Made by a program: the position numbers and the translations under genes. Positions 25,314 through 35,005 of a stretch of DNA of 64,000 nt are shown here, piece after piece. The DNA lies in NCBI RefSeq assembly GCF_964340835.1, contig NZ_OZ204251.1. One strand, written 5' to 3'. How positions within the stretch are numbered: the stretch's first letter is position 1; every line of letters starts with the position of its first letter. The DNA is from Bombilactobacillus bombi. GTDB taxonomy: Bacteria; Bacillota; Bacilli; Lactobacillales; Lactobacillaceae. The notes beneath the pieces were generated by a model. That model was not told the DNA's origin. It saw nothing but the letters and a program-made list of their open reading frames with translations, and did no database searches.

Positions 25314-27674
25314 ATGGGAAATCCAATTAAAAAATGGGTTGAAAGTGATAAGCGCGAAGTCAAGCGCATGGGCAAAATAGCCGATAAAGTAACAGCCTAT
25401 GCCGATGAATATGCGCAACTTTCAGATGAAGATTTAAAAGCGAAGACGCCAGAATTTAAAGCACGTTTACAAAAGGGAGAAACCTTAGATGATATTTTGC
25501 CAGAGGCCTTTGCCACTGCGCGTGAGGGTGCTAAGCGCGTATTAGGTTTATACCCTTTTTATGTTCAGATAATTGGTGGTATTACTTTACACGAAGGTAA
25601 TATTGCTGAAATGAAAACTGGTGAAGGTAAGACATTAACAGCTACTTTACCAGTATATTTGAATGCTTTGACTGGTAAAGGTGTACACGTAGTAACGGTC
25701 AATGAGTACTTGTCACAACGTGATGCTACTGAAATGGGACGTTTGTATAATTGGTTGGGACTATCAGTAGGATTGAATTTAAATTCTAAGAGTCCTGATG
25801 AAAAACGCGAAGCTTATAACTGTGACATTACTTATTCAACGAACAGTGAATTAGGGTTTGATTATTTACGTGATAATATGGTGGTTTATCAAGAACAAAT
25901 GGTTCAACGGCCATTAAATTATGCGATTGTCGATGAAGTTGATTCGATTTTGATTGATGAAGCGCGAACACCATTAATTATTTCAGGACAAGCAGAACAA
26001 TCTACAGCACTTTATCTGCGTGCTGATCATTTTGTGAAAACTTTAGTACCTGACGATTATAAAATCGATTGGCCAACAAAAACTATTGGTTTAACCGAAA
26101 GTGGAATTCGTAAAGGCGAAAAAACTTTTGGTTTAAAAAATCTCTATGATATCGATAATACATTGTTAAACCATCATATTGATCAAGCTTTAAGAGCTAA
26201 CTATATAATGGATAAAGATAAAGATTATGTGGTTACTGACAAAAAAATTATGATTGTTGATTCCTTTACTGGACGGGTAATGGAAGGTCGGCGCTTTTCT
26301 GATGGCTTACATCAAGCAATTGAAGCCAAAGAAGGCGTACCAATTCAGGATGAAACCAAAACCATGGCTAACATAACTTATCAAAACTTCTTTAGAATGT
26401 ATGATAAGTTATCTGGAATGACAGGAACGGCTAAAACCGAAGAAGAAGAATTTCGGGAAATTTACAACATGGAAGTTATTACAATTCCAACGAACAAGCC
26501 TATTGCGCGAGTTGATCATCCTGATATGCTTTATTTGACTATCAAAAGTAAGTTTAAAGCTGTTGTAGAAGATATTAAACAGCGTCATGCTAAGGGACAG
26601 CCAATTTTGGTTGGTACAGTGGCCGTTGAAACATCAGAATATCTATCGCAACGTTTAGATGAAGAGCATATCCCTCATGCAGTTTTAAATGCTAAAAATC
26701 ATGCCAAAGAAGCTGAAATCATTGCCAAAGCCGGCCAGCGGGGCGCTGTGACTATTGCTACTAATATGGCTGGTCGTGGGACAGATATCAAATTAGGACC
26801 TGGTGTTAGAGAACTGGGCGGATTATGTGTTATTGGTACTGAGCGCCATGAATCTCGGCGGATTGATAATCAGTTGCGTGGACGTTCAGGACGGCAAGGT
26901 GACCCTGGGGAAACCATTTTCTATATGTCGTTAGAAGATGACTTAATGAAGCGTTTTGGTTCTGAAAGAGCTAAAAAGTGGCTAGAAAATACTAAAGCCT
27001 ATGACGAAGATACAGTGATTCAAAGTCGGATGCTGAGCCGGCAAGTTGAATCTGCCCAAAAGCGGGTTGAAGGAAATAACTATGATACGCGGAAGAATAC
27101 CTTGCAGTATGATGACGTTATGCGTGAACAACGGGAAGTTATTTATAAGCAACGTATGCAAGTTATTACAGAAAAGCAGAGTCTAGAAAAAATCTTATTA
27201 GATATGATTAAGCGGACAATTCGCAGCCAAGTTGATTCGCGGACTAATGGTGATTCTAAAAATTGGGATTTAGATGGTATTTATGACTTTGCTATTACTG
27301 CAATGATTAGTCCGAAACAGTTGCAACGTAAGGATTTAGATGGCAAGTCTCAAGCAGAAATATATCAATTGTTAGATGACTTTGCTTTAGATAATTACCA
27401 CCAAAAGCAACAACAATTACAAAATGATGAACAAATGCTGGAATTTGAAAAAGTTGTTATTTTACGAGTTGTGGATGAACATTGGACCAATCATATTGAT
27501 GAAATGGATCAATTACGTCAATCTATTGGATTACGTGGTTATGGACAAATGAATCCATTGGTTGAGTATCAAGAAGAAGGATTCAGAATGTTTGAACAAA
27601 TGATTGCAGACATTGAATATGATGTGACACGTCTATTTATGAAAGCAGAAATTCGCCAAAATGTTCAAAGATAA
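25314..27674 (+). CDS. secA: preprotein translocase ATPase SecA
   Basis: SecA powers protein export through SecYEG. The 786-residue protein has Walker A MKTGEGKT at about residues 100-107, Walker B and the DEVD region VDEVDSILIDEARTPLIISG, the NMAGRGTDIKLG and RGRSGRQGDPG helicase motifs, and the helical scaffold up to the C-terminus. It stops at MKAEIRQNVQR and so lacks the Cys-rich SEC-C tail found in Bacillus or E. coli SecA. To my knowledge this is usual in lactobacilli. The ATG follows AGGAGAG. A terminator lies about 120 bp downstream. Confidence 0.97.
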   Translation: MGNPIKKWVESDKREVKRMGKIADKVTAYADEYAQLSDEDLKAKTPEFKARLQKGETLDDILPEAFATAREGAKRVLGLYPFYVQIIGGITLHEGNIAEMKTGEGKTLTATLPVYLNALTGKGVHVVTVNEYLSQRDATEMGRLYNWLGLSVGLNLNSKSPDEKREAYNCDITYSTNSELGFDYLRDNMVVYQEQMVQRPLNYAIVDEVDSILIDEARTPLIISGQAEQSTALYLRADHFVKTLVPDDYKIDWPTKTIGLTESGIRKGEKTFGLKNLYDIDNTLLNHHIDQALRANYIMDKDKDYVVTDKKIMIVDSFTGRVMEGRRFSDGLHQAIEAKEGVPIQDETKTMANITYQNFFRMYDKLSGMTGTAKTEEEEFREIYNMEVITIPTNKPIARVDHPDMLYLTIKSKFKAVVEDIKQRHAKGQPILVGTVAVETSEYLSQRLDEEHIPHAVLNAKNHAKEAEIIAKAGQRGAVTIATNMAGRGTDIKLGPGVRELGGLCVIGTERHESRRIDNQLRGRSGRQGDPGETIFYMSLEDDLMKRFGSERAKKWLENTKAYDEDTVIQSRMLSRQVESAQKRVEGNNYDTRKNTLQYDDVMREQREVIYKQRMQVITEKQSLEKILLDMIKRTIRSQVDSRTNGDSKNWDLDGIYDFAITAMISPKQLQRKDLDGKSQAEIYQLLDDFALDNYHQKQQQLQNDEQMLEFEKVVILRVVDEHWTNHIDEMDQLRQSIGLRGYGQMNPLVEYQEEGFRMFEQMIADIEYDVTRLFMKAEIRQNVQR

Positions 27675-27790
27675 ATTACTTGGTAAAAAGTGATTTATTG
27701 TTGCTTAATGTAAGTTGAGTCCTGCTTTGTAGCAACAATTAAGCTGAATTTTTCTACGAATATTTTGTAAAAATTGAAATGACATTGGGA

Positions 27791-27828
27791 AGGACTGTGA
27801 TAAATATTTTGTCACGGTCCTCTTTTTT
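27791..27828 (+). terminator. intrinsic terminator between secA and prfB
   Basis: AGGACTGTGA (27791-27800) pairs with TCACGGTCCT (27812-27821, one wobble), followed by CTTTTTT. A further 9-bp inverted repeat (ATTGTTGCT at 27697-27705 with AGCAACAAT at 27731-27739) lies closer to secA without a clear T-run. Confidence 0.85.
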
Positions 27829-27855
27829 AGAATTTTAATAAGATGGAGAATGAAA

Positions 27856-28975
27856 ATGGAAATTGCAGAATTTAAAAACAAATTAGAACAATCTGCGGCC
27901 AAAATTAATCAATTTAGGGGGTCTCTTTGACTTAGATGGCCTAAAAGAAAGTATTGCGATTAATGAACAAAAGATGGCTCAGCCAGATTTTTGGAATCAG
28001 CAGCAATTAGCGCAAAAAATTATTAATGAAACTAATCAATTGAAAGATCAGTATGATACATTTATCAAGCTGCAGGAACAACAAGAAAATGCTGAGGTGG
28101 CTTTAGAATTACTACAAGAAGATGATAGTGATCAACAATTACGCCACGAACTAACTGAAAATTTGCAATTATTAGAACAGCAGCTACACCAATATGAAAT
28201 CACTCTATTATTAAGTGGTCCTTATGATGCCAATAATGCTATCTTAGAAATACATCCGGGAGCTGGCGGTACAGAATCCCAAGATTGGGGATCAATGTTA
28301 TTGCGCATGTATGAACGTTGGGCCACCCAGCATAATTTTCAAATTGAAGTAGAAGATTATCAAGCTGGCGAAGAAGCAGGGATTAAAAGTGTAACTTTGA
28401 TGATTAAGGCGCATAATGCTTATGGTTTATTGCGTTCGGAAAATGGTGTACATCGCTTAGTTCGAATTTCTCCATTTGATGCAGCTGGTCGTCGCCATAC
28501 TTCGTTTGCTTCAGTTGAAGTGATGCCGGAACTTGATGATAGTATTGAAGTCGATATTAATCCTGATGATTTACGAATTGATGTTTTTCGTTCTAGTGGT
28601 GCTGGTGGGCAGCATATCAATAAAACTTCTTCTGCTGTTCGAATTACTCATTTACCTACAGGAATTGTAGTTAGTTCTCAAGCCCAGCGTTCGCAATTAC
28701 AAAATCGTCAAACAGCAATGAACATGTTGCGCGCCAAACTTTATCAACGTGAACTAGCAGCTCAAAAGGAGCGCGAAGCTCAAATTAAGGGTGAACAATC
28801 TGCAATTGGTTGGGGTTCACAAATTCGTTCATATGTTTTTCATCCTTATACAATGGTCAAAGATCATCGTACTAATTATGAAACCGGAAATGGTCAAGCC
28901 GTAATGGATGGTGATTTGGATGCATTTATTTATTCCTATCTGCAATGGGAATTAAGTCAAAGTAATGTCAATTAA
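27856..28975 (+). CDS. prfB: peptide chain release factor 2, expressed through a programmed +1 frameshift
   Basis: RF2 ends translation at UGA and UAA. Translation starts at ATG 27856 (GGAG upstream) and reads 24 codons to an in-frame TGA at 27928-27930. A +1 shift at CTT then continues DLDGLKESI and so on to the stop at 28975, giving about 372 residues, the normal length. The main frame contains the codon-recognition SPF (RISPFDAAG) and the peptidyl-hydrolysis GGQ (GAGGQHINK). Read as join 27856-27927, 27929-28975. An annotation starting at 27974 would be truncated. The PhoR-like gene begins 22 bp downstream; the ftsEX genes that often follow prfB are absent. Confidence 0.95.
27916..27931 (+). 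other. prfB +1 programmed frameshift signal
   Basis: AGGGGG (27916-27921) acts as an internal Shine-Dalgarno three bases before CTT-TGA-C (27925-27931). This is the classical RF2 autoregulatory arrangement: low RF2 lets ribosomes pause at the UGA and slip +1. Confidence 0.95.
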
Positions 28976-28997
28976 AACGAGAAAAGAGGAATAGCTT

Positions 28998-30653
28998 ATG
29001 CGCCGGCAACGACGAACAATTATAATAACTGCTTTGGTGGGTATTTTGATTTATAGTTTTTGTCTCTTTATCTTGAGTCAATTTGTCAAACAAGATCAAA
29101 TTAATCATCTAGCAGCTTTAAAAAATGATTATCAAGTATTAAAAAAAGATACTAACCGGCGTTCGCTAGCATCTTGGGCCGACGATCATCAATTGACAGT
29201 TGTTACAGATTCAAACCATACACAGACTATACGTCAAAAACAAGTGCATGATGTTTTGCAGCAAAATCAATTAGATAATACTAATCCCTATTATTTACAG
29301 CATTTTCGAGGACAACGTTATTTATTATATTTACTAGATTCCACGACTAATAATCGTCAGCGAGTAATGGTAAAAAAATATCAATCAGTTTGGCAACATT
29401 CTAATCTGGTCGGGTTATTTTCTGCGATTTATCTTGTTTTATGGTTGTTAATAATGGCTATTCAGTACTTTACTTATCGGCAACAACGCCGCTATTTACA
29501 TGCAATTGTACAAAAATTGCAACAAATTAAAGCTAATGAACAAACTGAATCTTTGATTACCAAAGAAAATACACCTTATACGTCTTTGATTCATGCGGTT
29601 AATGCGTTAGATAAGCACAATCAACAGCAAGTAGAAACTAATTCCATTTTAAAACGGCGGTTTCAAAGTTTAATGGGACATCTTCCAGTAGGGGTCATGT
29701 TATTGGATGCTGAAGGTAATGTTTTGTTGCATAATCAAATGTTGTCAATTATGTTAGGTAAACAAATTGCAGAAAACAAACATCCTTTTGTCGATGATAT
29801 TCAAACTTATGCTTTAAGTCGGATGATTGAACATACTTTACGTAAAAATCGCAATCATCATCGGCACATTCAATTATATGGTGATTCAGATCGATACGTG
29901 GATGCTAATGTTATTCGGATTGCCCATAGCAGTGAAGATTTAGAACAACAAGTAATTGTTATTTTGTATGACTTAACCAATATTCATCAATTACAACAAC
30001 AGCAATTAGATTTTATCGATAACATAAGTGAAAAATTACAACCTTCAGTTACAGCCATTATTCAAAATGTCGATCAATTATTGCAACAAACCAATTCAGA
30101 TAATGAAATTTTGAAGCAAATTAAGATGCAAGCACAAAGTCTAGATGAATTATTGGTCGATACTGTCACATTAAATAAATTAGATCATCAAGAGAATTTA
30201 TTGCCTGACCGAGTTGATACAATGGAATTAGTAAAAAAGGCTTTACAACAACAGCAAGAACAAATTAATGCGTTGCATTTAAAAATTGAACGACAATGGC
30301 AAGGAAATAGTTGGGTTAGTTCATATCAACAAGAATTATGGGAAATATTCCAAAATTTAATTAGTAATGCGGTTAAGTATAATCGTGTGGGTGGTCAAGT
30401 GCTGATTAAAGTGGAGCATAATGAGATTGAAAATTATTTAAATATAACAATTAAAGACAGTGGTATTGGTATCGACGCTAAAAATCAAAAACAAGTTTTT
30501 GAACGTTTTTATCGGGTTGATAAAGAGCACCAACAAGGGACAGGCTTAGGTTTAGCAATTGTCCAAGAAGCAGTACAAGCGTTAAACGGAACTATTGAGT
30601 TATCCAGTCAAATTAATAAAGGTACACTTATTGATGTACACCTACCTTTATAA
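28998..30653 (+). CDS. PhoR-like sensor kinase lacking the phosphoacceptor histidine
   Basis: This 551-residue protein has the PhoR layout: a membrane helix (about residues 7-28), an extracytoplasmic domain, a second helix (about 138-160), a PAS domain (about 230-330, GHLPVGVMLLDAEGNVLLHN), a dimerisation region and a complete HATPase domain. The latter has N-box NLISNAVKYN (453-462), DSGIGID (487-493) and GTGLGLA (514-520). The H-box, normally NVSHELRTP, reads NISEKLQPS with Glu345 in place of His. No phoP response regulator is adjacent. It lies between prfB and pstS, the usual phoPR-pst position. It cannot autophosphorylate in the standard way, so it may act as a sensor, phosphatase or partner of another kinase, or be a decaying gene with an intact frame. 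Confidence 0.85.
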   Translation: MRRQRRTIIITALVGILIYSFCLFILSQFVKQDQINHLAALKNDYQVLKKDTNRRSLASWADDHQLTVVTDSNHTQTIRQKQVHDVLQQNQLDNTNPYYLQHFRGQRYLLYLLDSTTNNRQRVMVKKYQSVWQHSNLVGLFSAIYLVLWLLIMAIQYFTYRQQRRYLHAIVQKLQQIKANEQTESLITKENTPYTSLIHAVNALDKHNQQQVETNSILKRRFQSLMGHLPVGVMLLDAEGNVLLHNQMLSIMLGKQIAENKHPFVDDIQTYALSRMIEHTLRKNRNHHRHIQLYGDSDRYVDANVIRIAHSSEDLEQQVIVILYDLTNIHQLQQQQLDFIDNISEKLQPSVTAIIQNVDQLLQQTNSDNEILKQIKMQAQSLDELLVDTVTLNKLDHQENLLPDRVDTMELVKKALQQQQEQINALHLKIERQWQGNSWVSSYQQELWEIFQNLISNAVKYNRVGGQVLIKVEHNEIENYLNITIKDSGIGIDAKNQKQVFERFYRVDKEHQQGTGLGLAIVQEAVQALNGTIELSSQINKGTLIDVHLPL

Positions 30654-30730
30654 AATTATGAGATAATTAAAAATTAGTTTAATTAACTACTAGAATCCAG
30701 ATTTTGGTATGCTGGTGATGGAGGAAAGAT

Positions 30731-31594
30731 ATGAAAAGATTCCCCAAATTGTTTCTTTTGGGAGTAGTTTTGTTAACTGTGACGGGTTGTTCACAAACTA
30801 AGCAACAAACAGTAACTGCTGTAGGATCTTCAGCATTGCAGCCATTAGTAGAAGCAGCTGGTGAGCAATTCAGCAAACAAAATTCTCAAGCGTACATTAA
30901 TGTACAAGGTGGAGGTAGCGGTACGGGACTTTCTCAAGTTCAACAACAAGCCGTTCAAATTGGGAACTCGGACGTCTTTGCAGAGCAAAAAAAGGGTATC
31001 CAAGCTTCAAACATGGTAGATCATCGAGTCTGTGTAGTTGCAGTTGTGCCGATTGTTAATAAAAAAGTAGGCGTTGATAACCTAACTTTACAGCAATTAC
31101 AAGCAATTTTTATGGGCAAAATTGATAATTGGCAAGCAGTTGGTGGTCCCAATTTAGCAATTACGTTAGTTAATCGGGCTCAAGGAAGCGGAACGAGAAC
31201 AATATTTGAACAACAAGTGATGCAAGGACGACCATCTAAAAAATCTTCTGAACAAGATTCTAGTGGGATGGTCCGCCAAATTGTCAAGAATACACCTGGA
31301 GCGATTAGTTATGTAGCTTGGCCATATTTGACCAAGGAAACACCAGCTTTGAAAATAAATGGAGTTAAATTATCAGTAGCAAGCGTGACCAATAATACTT
31401 GGCCCATTTGGTCTTATGAGCATATGTATACAACTAAGAATGCTAATGATGAGACTAAACAACTAATTGATTATATTTTAAGTGATAATTTTCAAAAGCA
31501 CGAAGTGCGTCAAATGCGTTATATTCCAATTAAACAAATGCATTATCAGCAAGATGCTACAGGAAAAACAACCAGAATTAAGGTGCGTGACTAA
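30731..31594 (+). CDS. pstS: phosphate ABC transporter substrate-binding lipoprotein
   Basis: PstS captures inorganic phosphate outside the membrane for the PstCAB importer. The 287-residue precursor has a lipoprotein signal ending LTVTGC (Cys20). The mature domain carries the phosphate-loop motifs GSSALQPL, GGGSGTGLSQ and RAQGSGTRTIFE. The ATG follows GGAGG. It is the first gene of pstSCABB-phoU. I see no convincing Pho box upstream, though the spacing (77 bp after the PhoR-like gene) could hold a promoter. Confidence 0.95.
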   Translation: MKRFPKLFLLGVVLLTVTGCSQTKQQTVTAVGSSALQPLVEAAGEQFSKQNSQAYINVQGGGSGTGLSQVQQQAVQIGNSDVFAEQKKGIQASNMVDHRVCVVAVVPIVNKKVGVDNLTLQQLQAIFMGKIDNWQAVGGPNLAITLVNRAQGSGTRTIFEQQVMQGRPSKKSSEQDSSGMVRQIVKNTPGAISYVAWPYLTKETPALKINGVKLSVASVTNNTWPIWSYEHMYTTKNANDETKQLIDYILSDNFQKHEVRQMRYIPIKQMHYQQDATGKTTRIKVRD

Positions 31595-31595
31595 A

Positions 31596-32513
31596 ATGGA
31601 TCCAATTGCTAAAAGTTTAAAACAACGTTCACTATCAGCCAAAATTGAAACTCGTGGTCGTTTATTAACGCAATTTTGTACGTTATTAATTATTTTATTA
31701 GTGTTAGCAATCTTTGGTTTTATTGCAACTAAAGGGATTGCAATTTTTGTACAAGATCATGGGAGTTTAGTAGATTTTTTTACCAAAACTACTTGGGCAC
31801 CTGATCAAACCAACATCCATCATCGGCCCATAATTGGAGCTTTGCCAATGATTGTGGGTTCCTTTGCTGTAACACTATTAGCAGTTGTTTTGGCTACACC
31901 ATTTTCATTGGCCGCAGCTATTTTTATGACTGAAATTTCACCTAAGCGAGGGAATAAAATTTTACAACCAGTAATTGAATTATTGGTTGGGATTCCTTCA
32001 GTCGTTTATGGTTTTATTGGATTGGCAGTAATTGTGCCTGCTGTACAGAAACTTTTTGGTGGTAGTGGTTTTGGAATTTTGGCTGGAACCTTGGTATTAT
32101 TAGTAATGATTTTACCAACTATTACTTCGATGGCTGTGGACTCTTTAAAGGCGGTGCCGCGTCATTATCGTGAAGCTTCTTTGGCATTAGGGGCTACACG
32201 CTGGCAAACCATCTATAAGGTTGTGCTAAGAGCAGCAGCTCCGGGATTAATGACGGCGATAATATTTGGGATGTCGCGAGCCTTTGGGGAAGCCTTAGCT
32301 GTTCAAATGGTGATTGGAAATGCAGCACTCATGCCTAGCAGTTTAGCTTCACCGGCAACGACTTTGACCAGTGTTTTAACAATGAATATGGGTAATACAG
32401 TTATGGGAACCAGTGCCAATAATGCTTTATGGACACTAGCCTTATTATTATTGATAATGTCACTTCTATTTAATATTGTCATTAAATATTTGGCTAAACG
32501 AGGTGAACTGTAG
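31596..32513 (+). CDS. pstC: phosphate ABC transporter permease PstC
   Basis: PstC is one of the two membrane subunits of the Pst importer. The 305-residue protein has six membrane helices and the permease coupling motif EASLALGATRWQTIYKVVL (about residues 206-224). The ATG at 31596 is right after the pstS stop, with AAGGTG upstream. A longer frame from 31482 would lie inside pstS. The stop overlaps the pstA GTG by one base. Confidence 0.93.
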   Translation: MDPIAKSLKQRSLSAKIETRGRLLTQFCTLLIILLVLAIFGFIATKGIAIFVQDHGSLVDFFTKTTWAPDQTNIHHRPIIGALPMIVGSFAVTLLAVVLATPFSLAAAIFMTEISPKRGNKILQPVIELLVGIPSVVYGFIGLAVIVPAVQKLFGGSGFGILAGTLVLLVMILPTITSMAVDSLKAVPRHYREASLALGATRWQTIYKVVLRAAAPGLMTAIIFGMSRAFGEALAVQMVIGNAALMPSSLASPATTLTSVLTMNMGNTVMGTSANNALWTLALLLLIMSLLFNIVIKYLAKRGEL

Positions 32514-33397
32514 TGAAAGCAAAAAAAATTGATCACTTAATGACTGGGGTCATTTATTTCATGTCAGGAGTAATTGTTGTAATTTTAGCAGCATTACTCA
32601 TTTATATTTTTGTTGCTGGCATTCCCCATCTTAGTTGGAAATTTTTAACTAGTGCTGCTAAAAGTTTCCAAGCTGGTGGTGGTATTGGCGCTCAATTATT
32701 TAATTCATTATATCTACTAATTTTGTCAATGTTAGTTTCGATTCCTTTAGCTCTTGGAATTGCCATTTATCTATCAGAATATACAACTAATCAAAAATTG
32801 GCTAACTTGATTAGTTCAGCTATTGAAGTTTTAAGTTCTTTACCATCTATTGTGGTGGGATTATTTGGCTTTTTAGTATTTGTAGTAAACTTTCACTTAA
32901 GTTTTTCGATTTTATCGGGTGCATTAACACTTACTATTTTTAATCTACCCTTATTGGTTCGCAGCATTACTGACGCGTTACAAACTGTATCATTAAGTCA
33001 AAGAGAAGCAGGACTTGCCTTGGGATTATCACGTTGGGAAACTGTTATTCATGTGATTATTCCAGAATGCTTGCCAGGAATTATTACGGGCATTATTTTG
33101 GCTGCTGGGAGAGTTTTTGGCGAGGCAGCGGCTTTGATTTATACTGCGGGTCAAAGTGCACCACCACTTGACTTTACTAATTGGAATGTTTTTAGTTTAA
33201 CTTCACCTTTGAATTTTATGCGGCCAGCAGAAACGTTAGCGGTTCATATTTGGAAAGTTAATTCAGAAGGTTTGATTCCAGATGCTAGTGCAGTGTCTGC
33301 TGGTTCTTCACTAGTATTAGTAGCAGTAGTTTTAATTTTTAATTTGTTAGCACGCTATTTGGGTGGCAAATTATACAAACATCTGACAGGTGAATAA
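32513..33397 (+). CDS. pstA: phosphate ABC transporter permease PstA
   Basis: This is the second membrane subunit of the phosphate importer, 294 residues with about six helices and the permease motif REAGLALGLSRWETVIHVI. The start is GTG, sharing one base with the pstC stop codon (TAGTG), so it is translationally coupled to pstC. It is followed by two ATPase genes. Confidence 0.93.
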   Translation: MKAKKIDHLMTGVIYFMSGVIVVILAALLIYIFVAGIPHLSWKFLTSAAKSFQAGGGIGAQLFNSLYLLILSMLVSIPLALGIAIYLSEYTTNQKLANLISSAIEVLSSLPSIVVGLFGFLVFVVNFHLSFSILSGALTLTIFNLPLLVRSITDALQTVSLSQREAGLALGLSRWETVIHVIIPECLPGIITGIILAAGRVFGEAAALIYTAGQSAPPLDFTNWNVFSLTSPLNFMRPAETLAVHIWKVNSEGLIPDASAVSAGSSLVLVAVVLIFNLLARYLGGKLYKHLTGE

Positions 33398-33401
33398 TCT
33401 A

Positions 33402-34202
33402 ATGACAAAAAAAGCTAGCTTTACACGGATATTAGACGAAAGACAACATGAAATAGCATTATCAACCGATGATTTGCGCGTCAGTTATGGTGGTCATGAG
33501 GCATTACATGGGGTGAGTCTGCAGTTTGAGCGGTACAAGATTACTTCTCTAATTGGTGCTTCTGGCTCAGGCAAATCAACTTATTTACGCAGTTTAAATC
33601 GCATGAATGATACAGTTGCTGGAGCGCAAGTAACCGGCAAAATAATGTATCGCGATGTTGATATTAATACTTCTCAAGTAGACGTTTATGAAGTACGTAA
33701 GCATATTGGGATGGTTTTCCAACGTCCCAATCCATTTTCTAAATCTATTCGTGAAAATATCACCTTTGCGTTGGAGCAACGTGGTTTGCATGATGCTAAA
33801 AAATTAGCTGCAATTGTAGAAACTACTTTAAAGCAGGCCTCATTGTGGGAACAGGTGAAAGATGATCTGAATAAAAGTGCGCTGGCTTTGTCTGGTGGTC
33901 AACAACAAAGATTATGTATTGCGAGGGCTTTAGCTTTAGAACCTGATATTTTGTTAATGGATGAGCCTGCTAGTGCGTTAGATCCAATTTCCACAGCTAA
34001 TATTGAACAAACTATGCAAGATTTAAAAAAACAATATACAATCATTATTGTGACCCACAATATGCAACAAGCTGCTAGAGTTAGTGATTACACAGCTTTT
34101 TTCCATCAGGGTCAATTAATTGAATATGATCAAACGCGTCGAATATTTACTCGACCGCAAGTTCAATTAACGGAAGATTATGTTTCTGGACATTTTGGTT
34201 AG
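33402..34202 (+). CDS. pstB: phosphate ABC transporter ATP-binding protein PstB (first copy)
   Basis: This 266-residue ABC ATPase powers phosphate import. It has Walker A GASGSGKST, the PstB-typical YLRSLNRMND, signature LSGGQQQRLCIARAL and Walker B ILLMDEP. The ATG at 33402 has AGGTG nine bases upstream. A GTG at 33390 would fall inside pstA. A short leader of about 27 residues (to LSTDDLRVSYGG) precedes the ABC fold. Two adjacent pstB genes are common in lactobacilli and streptococci. Confidence 0.93.
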   Translation: MTKKASFTRILDERQHEIALSTDDLRVSYGGHEALHGVSLQFERYKITSLIGASGSGKSTYLRSLNRMNDTVAGAQVTGKIMYRDVDINTSQVDVYEVRKHIGMVFQRPNPFSKSIRENITFALEQRGLHDAKKLAAIVETTLKQASLWEQVKDDLNKSALALSGGQQQRLCIARALALEPDILLMDEPASALDPISTANIEQTMQDLKKQYTIIIVTHNMQQAARVSDYTAFFHQGQLIEYDQTRRIFTRPQVQLTEDYVSGHFG

Positions 34203-34213
34203 GAGTAGTGAAG

Positions 34214-34972
34214 ATGACAGATGCAATCATAACAGCACAAGATGTCCATTTGTTTTATGGTCATAAAGAAGCACTTAAAGGTATTACAATGGATATTAAG
34301 CGTGATGAAATTACCGCCATGATTGGTCCATCTGGTTGTGGTAAATCGACATTTTTACGGTGTTTGAATCGGATGAATGATTTAATTGACAATGTAACAA
34401 TTACGGGTAATATTGCTCTTGAAGGACAGAATATGTACGCACCAGCAATGGACACCGTTCAGCTCCGTAAACGTGTGGGTATGGTATTTCAACAACCTAA
34501 TCCCTTTCCCTTTTCGATTTATGATAATGTAGTTTATGGTTTAAAAATTGCAGGAGTCCGACAAAGAGAAGTTTTAGATGAAGCCGTAGAAACAAGTTTG
34601 CGACAAGCAGCAGTTTGGGATGACGTCAAAGATAAACTAGACCAAAGTGCTTTGGCGCTGTCGGGTGGTCAACAGCAGCGTGTTTGCATTGCGCGGGTGT
34701 TAGCCGTTAAGCCTGAGGTGATTTTGTTAGATGAACCAACTTCAGCCTTAGATCCTATCTCAGCTACAAAAATTGAGAATATGTTATTAGAGTTAAGAGA
34801 ACAGTATACGATTGTCATTGTAACTCATAGTATGCATCAAGCATCACGTATTTCTGATCAGACTGCCTTTTTTTATCAAGGCGAATTAATCGAAATGGAT
34901 CAAACTAAAAAAATCTTCTTGAATCCTCGTCAGCAAAAGACTGAAGATTATATTAGTGGTCGGTTTGGATAA
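34214..34972 (+). CDS. pstB: phosphate ABC transporter ATP-binding protein PstB (second copy)
   Basis: This 252-residue PstB paralogue of the preceding gene has Walker A GPSGCGKST, FLRCLNRMNDL, signature LSGGQQQRVCIARVL and Walker B VILLDEPTSALDP. It is closer to the canonical PstB length and start than the first copy. The ATG at 34214 follows AGGAG by eight bases; the GTG at 34208 is too close to the ribosome site. Whether the two ATPases form a heterodimer or act in alternative complexes is unknown. Confidence 0.93.
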   Translation: MTDAIITAQDVHLFYGHKEALKGITMDIKRDEITAMIGPSGCGKSTFLRCLNRMNDLIDNVTITGNIALEGQNMYAPAMDTVQLRKRVGMVFQQPNPFPFSIYDNVVYGLKIAGVRQREVLDEAVETSLRQAAVWDDVKDKLDQSALALSGGQQQRVCIARVLAVKPEVILLDEPTSALDPISATKIENMLLELREQYTIVIVTHSMHQASRISDQTAFFYQGELIEMDQTKKIFLNPRQQKTEDYISGRFG

Positions 34973-35005
34973 GTGTTTTAACTATAATATTTAAGGGGGC
35001 TCATT

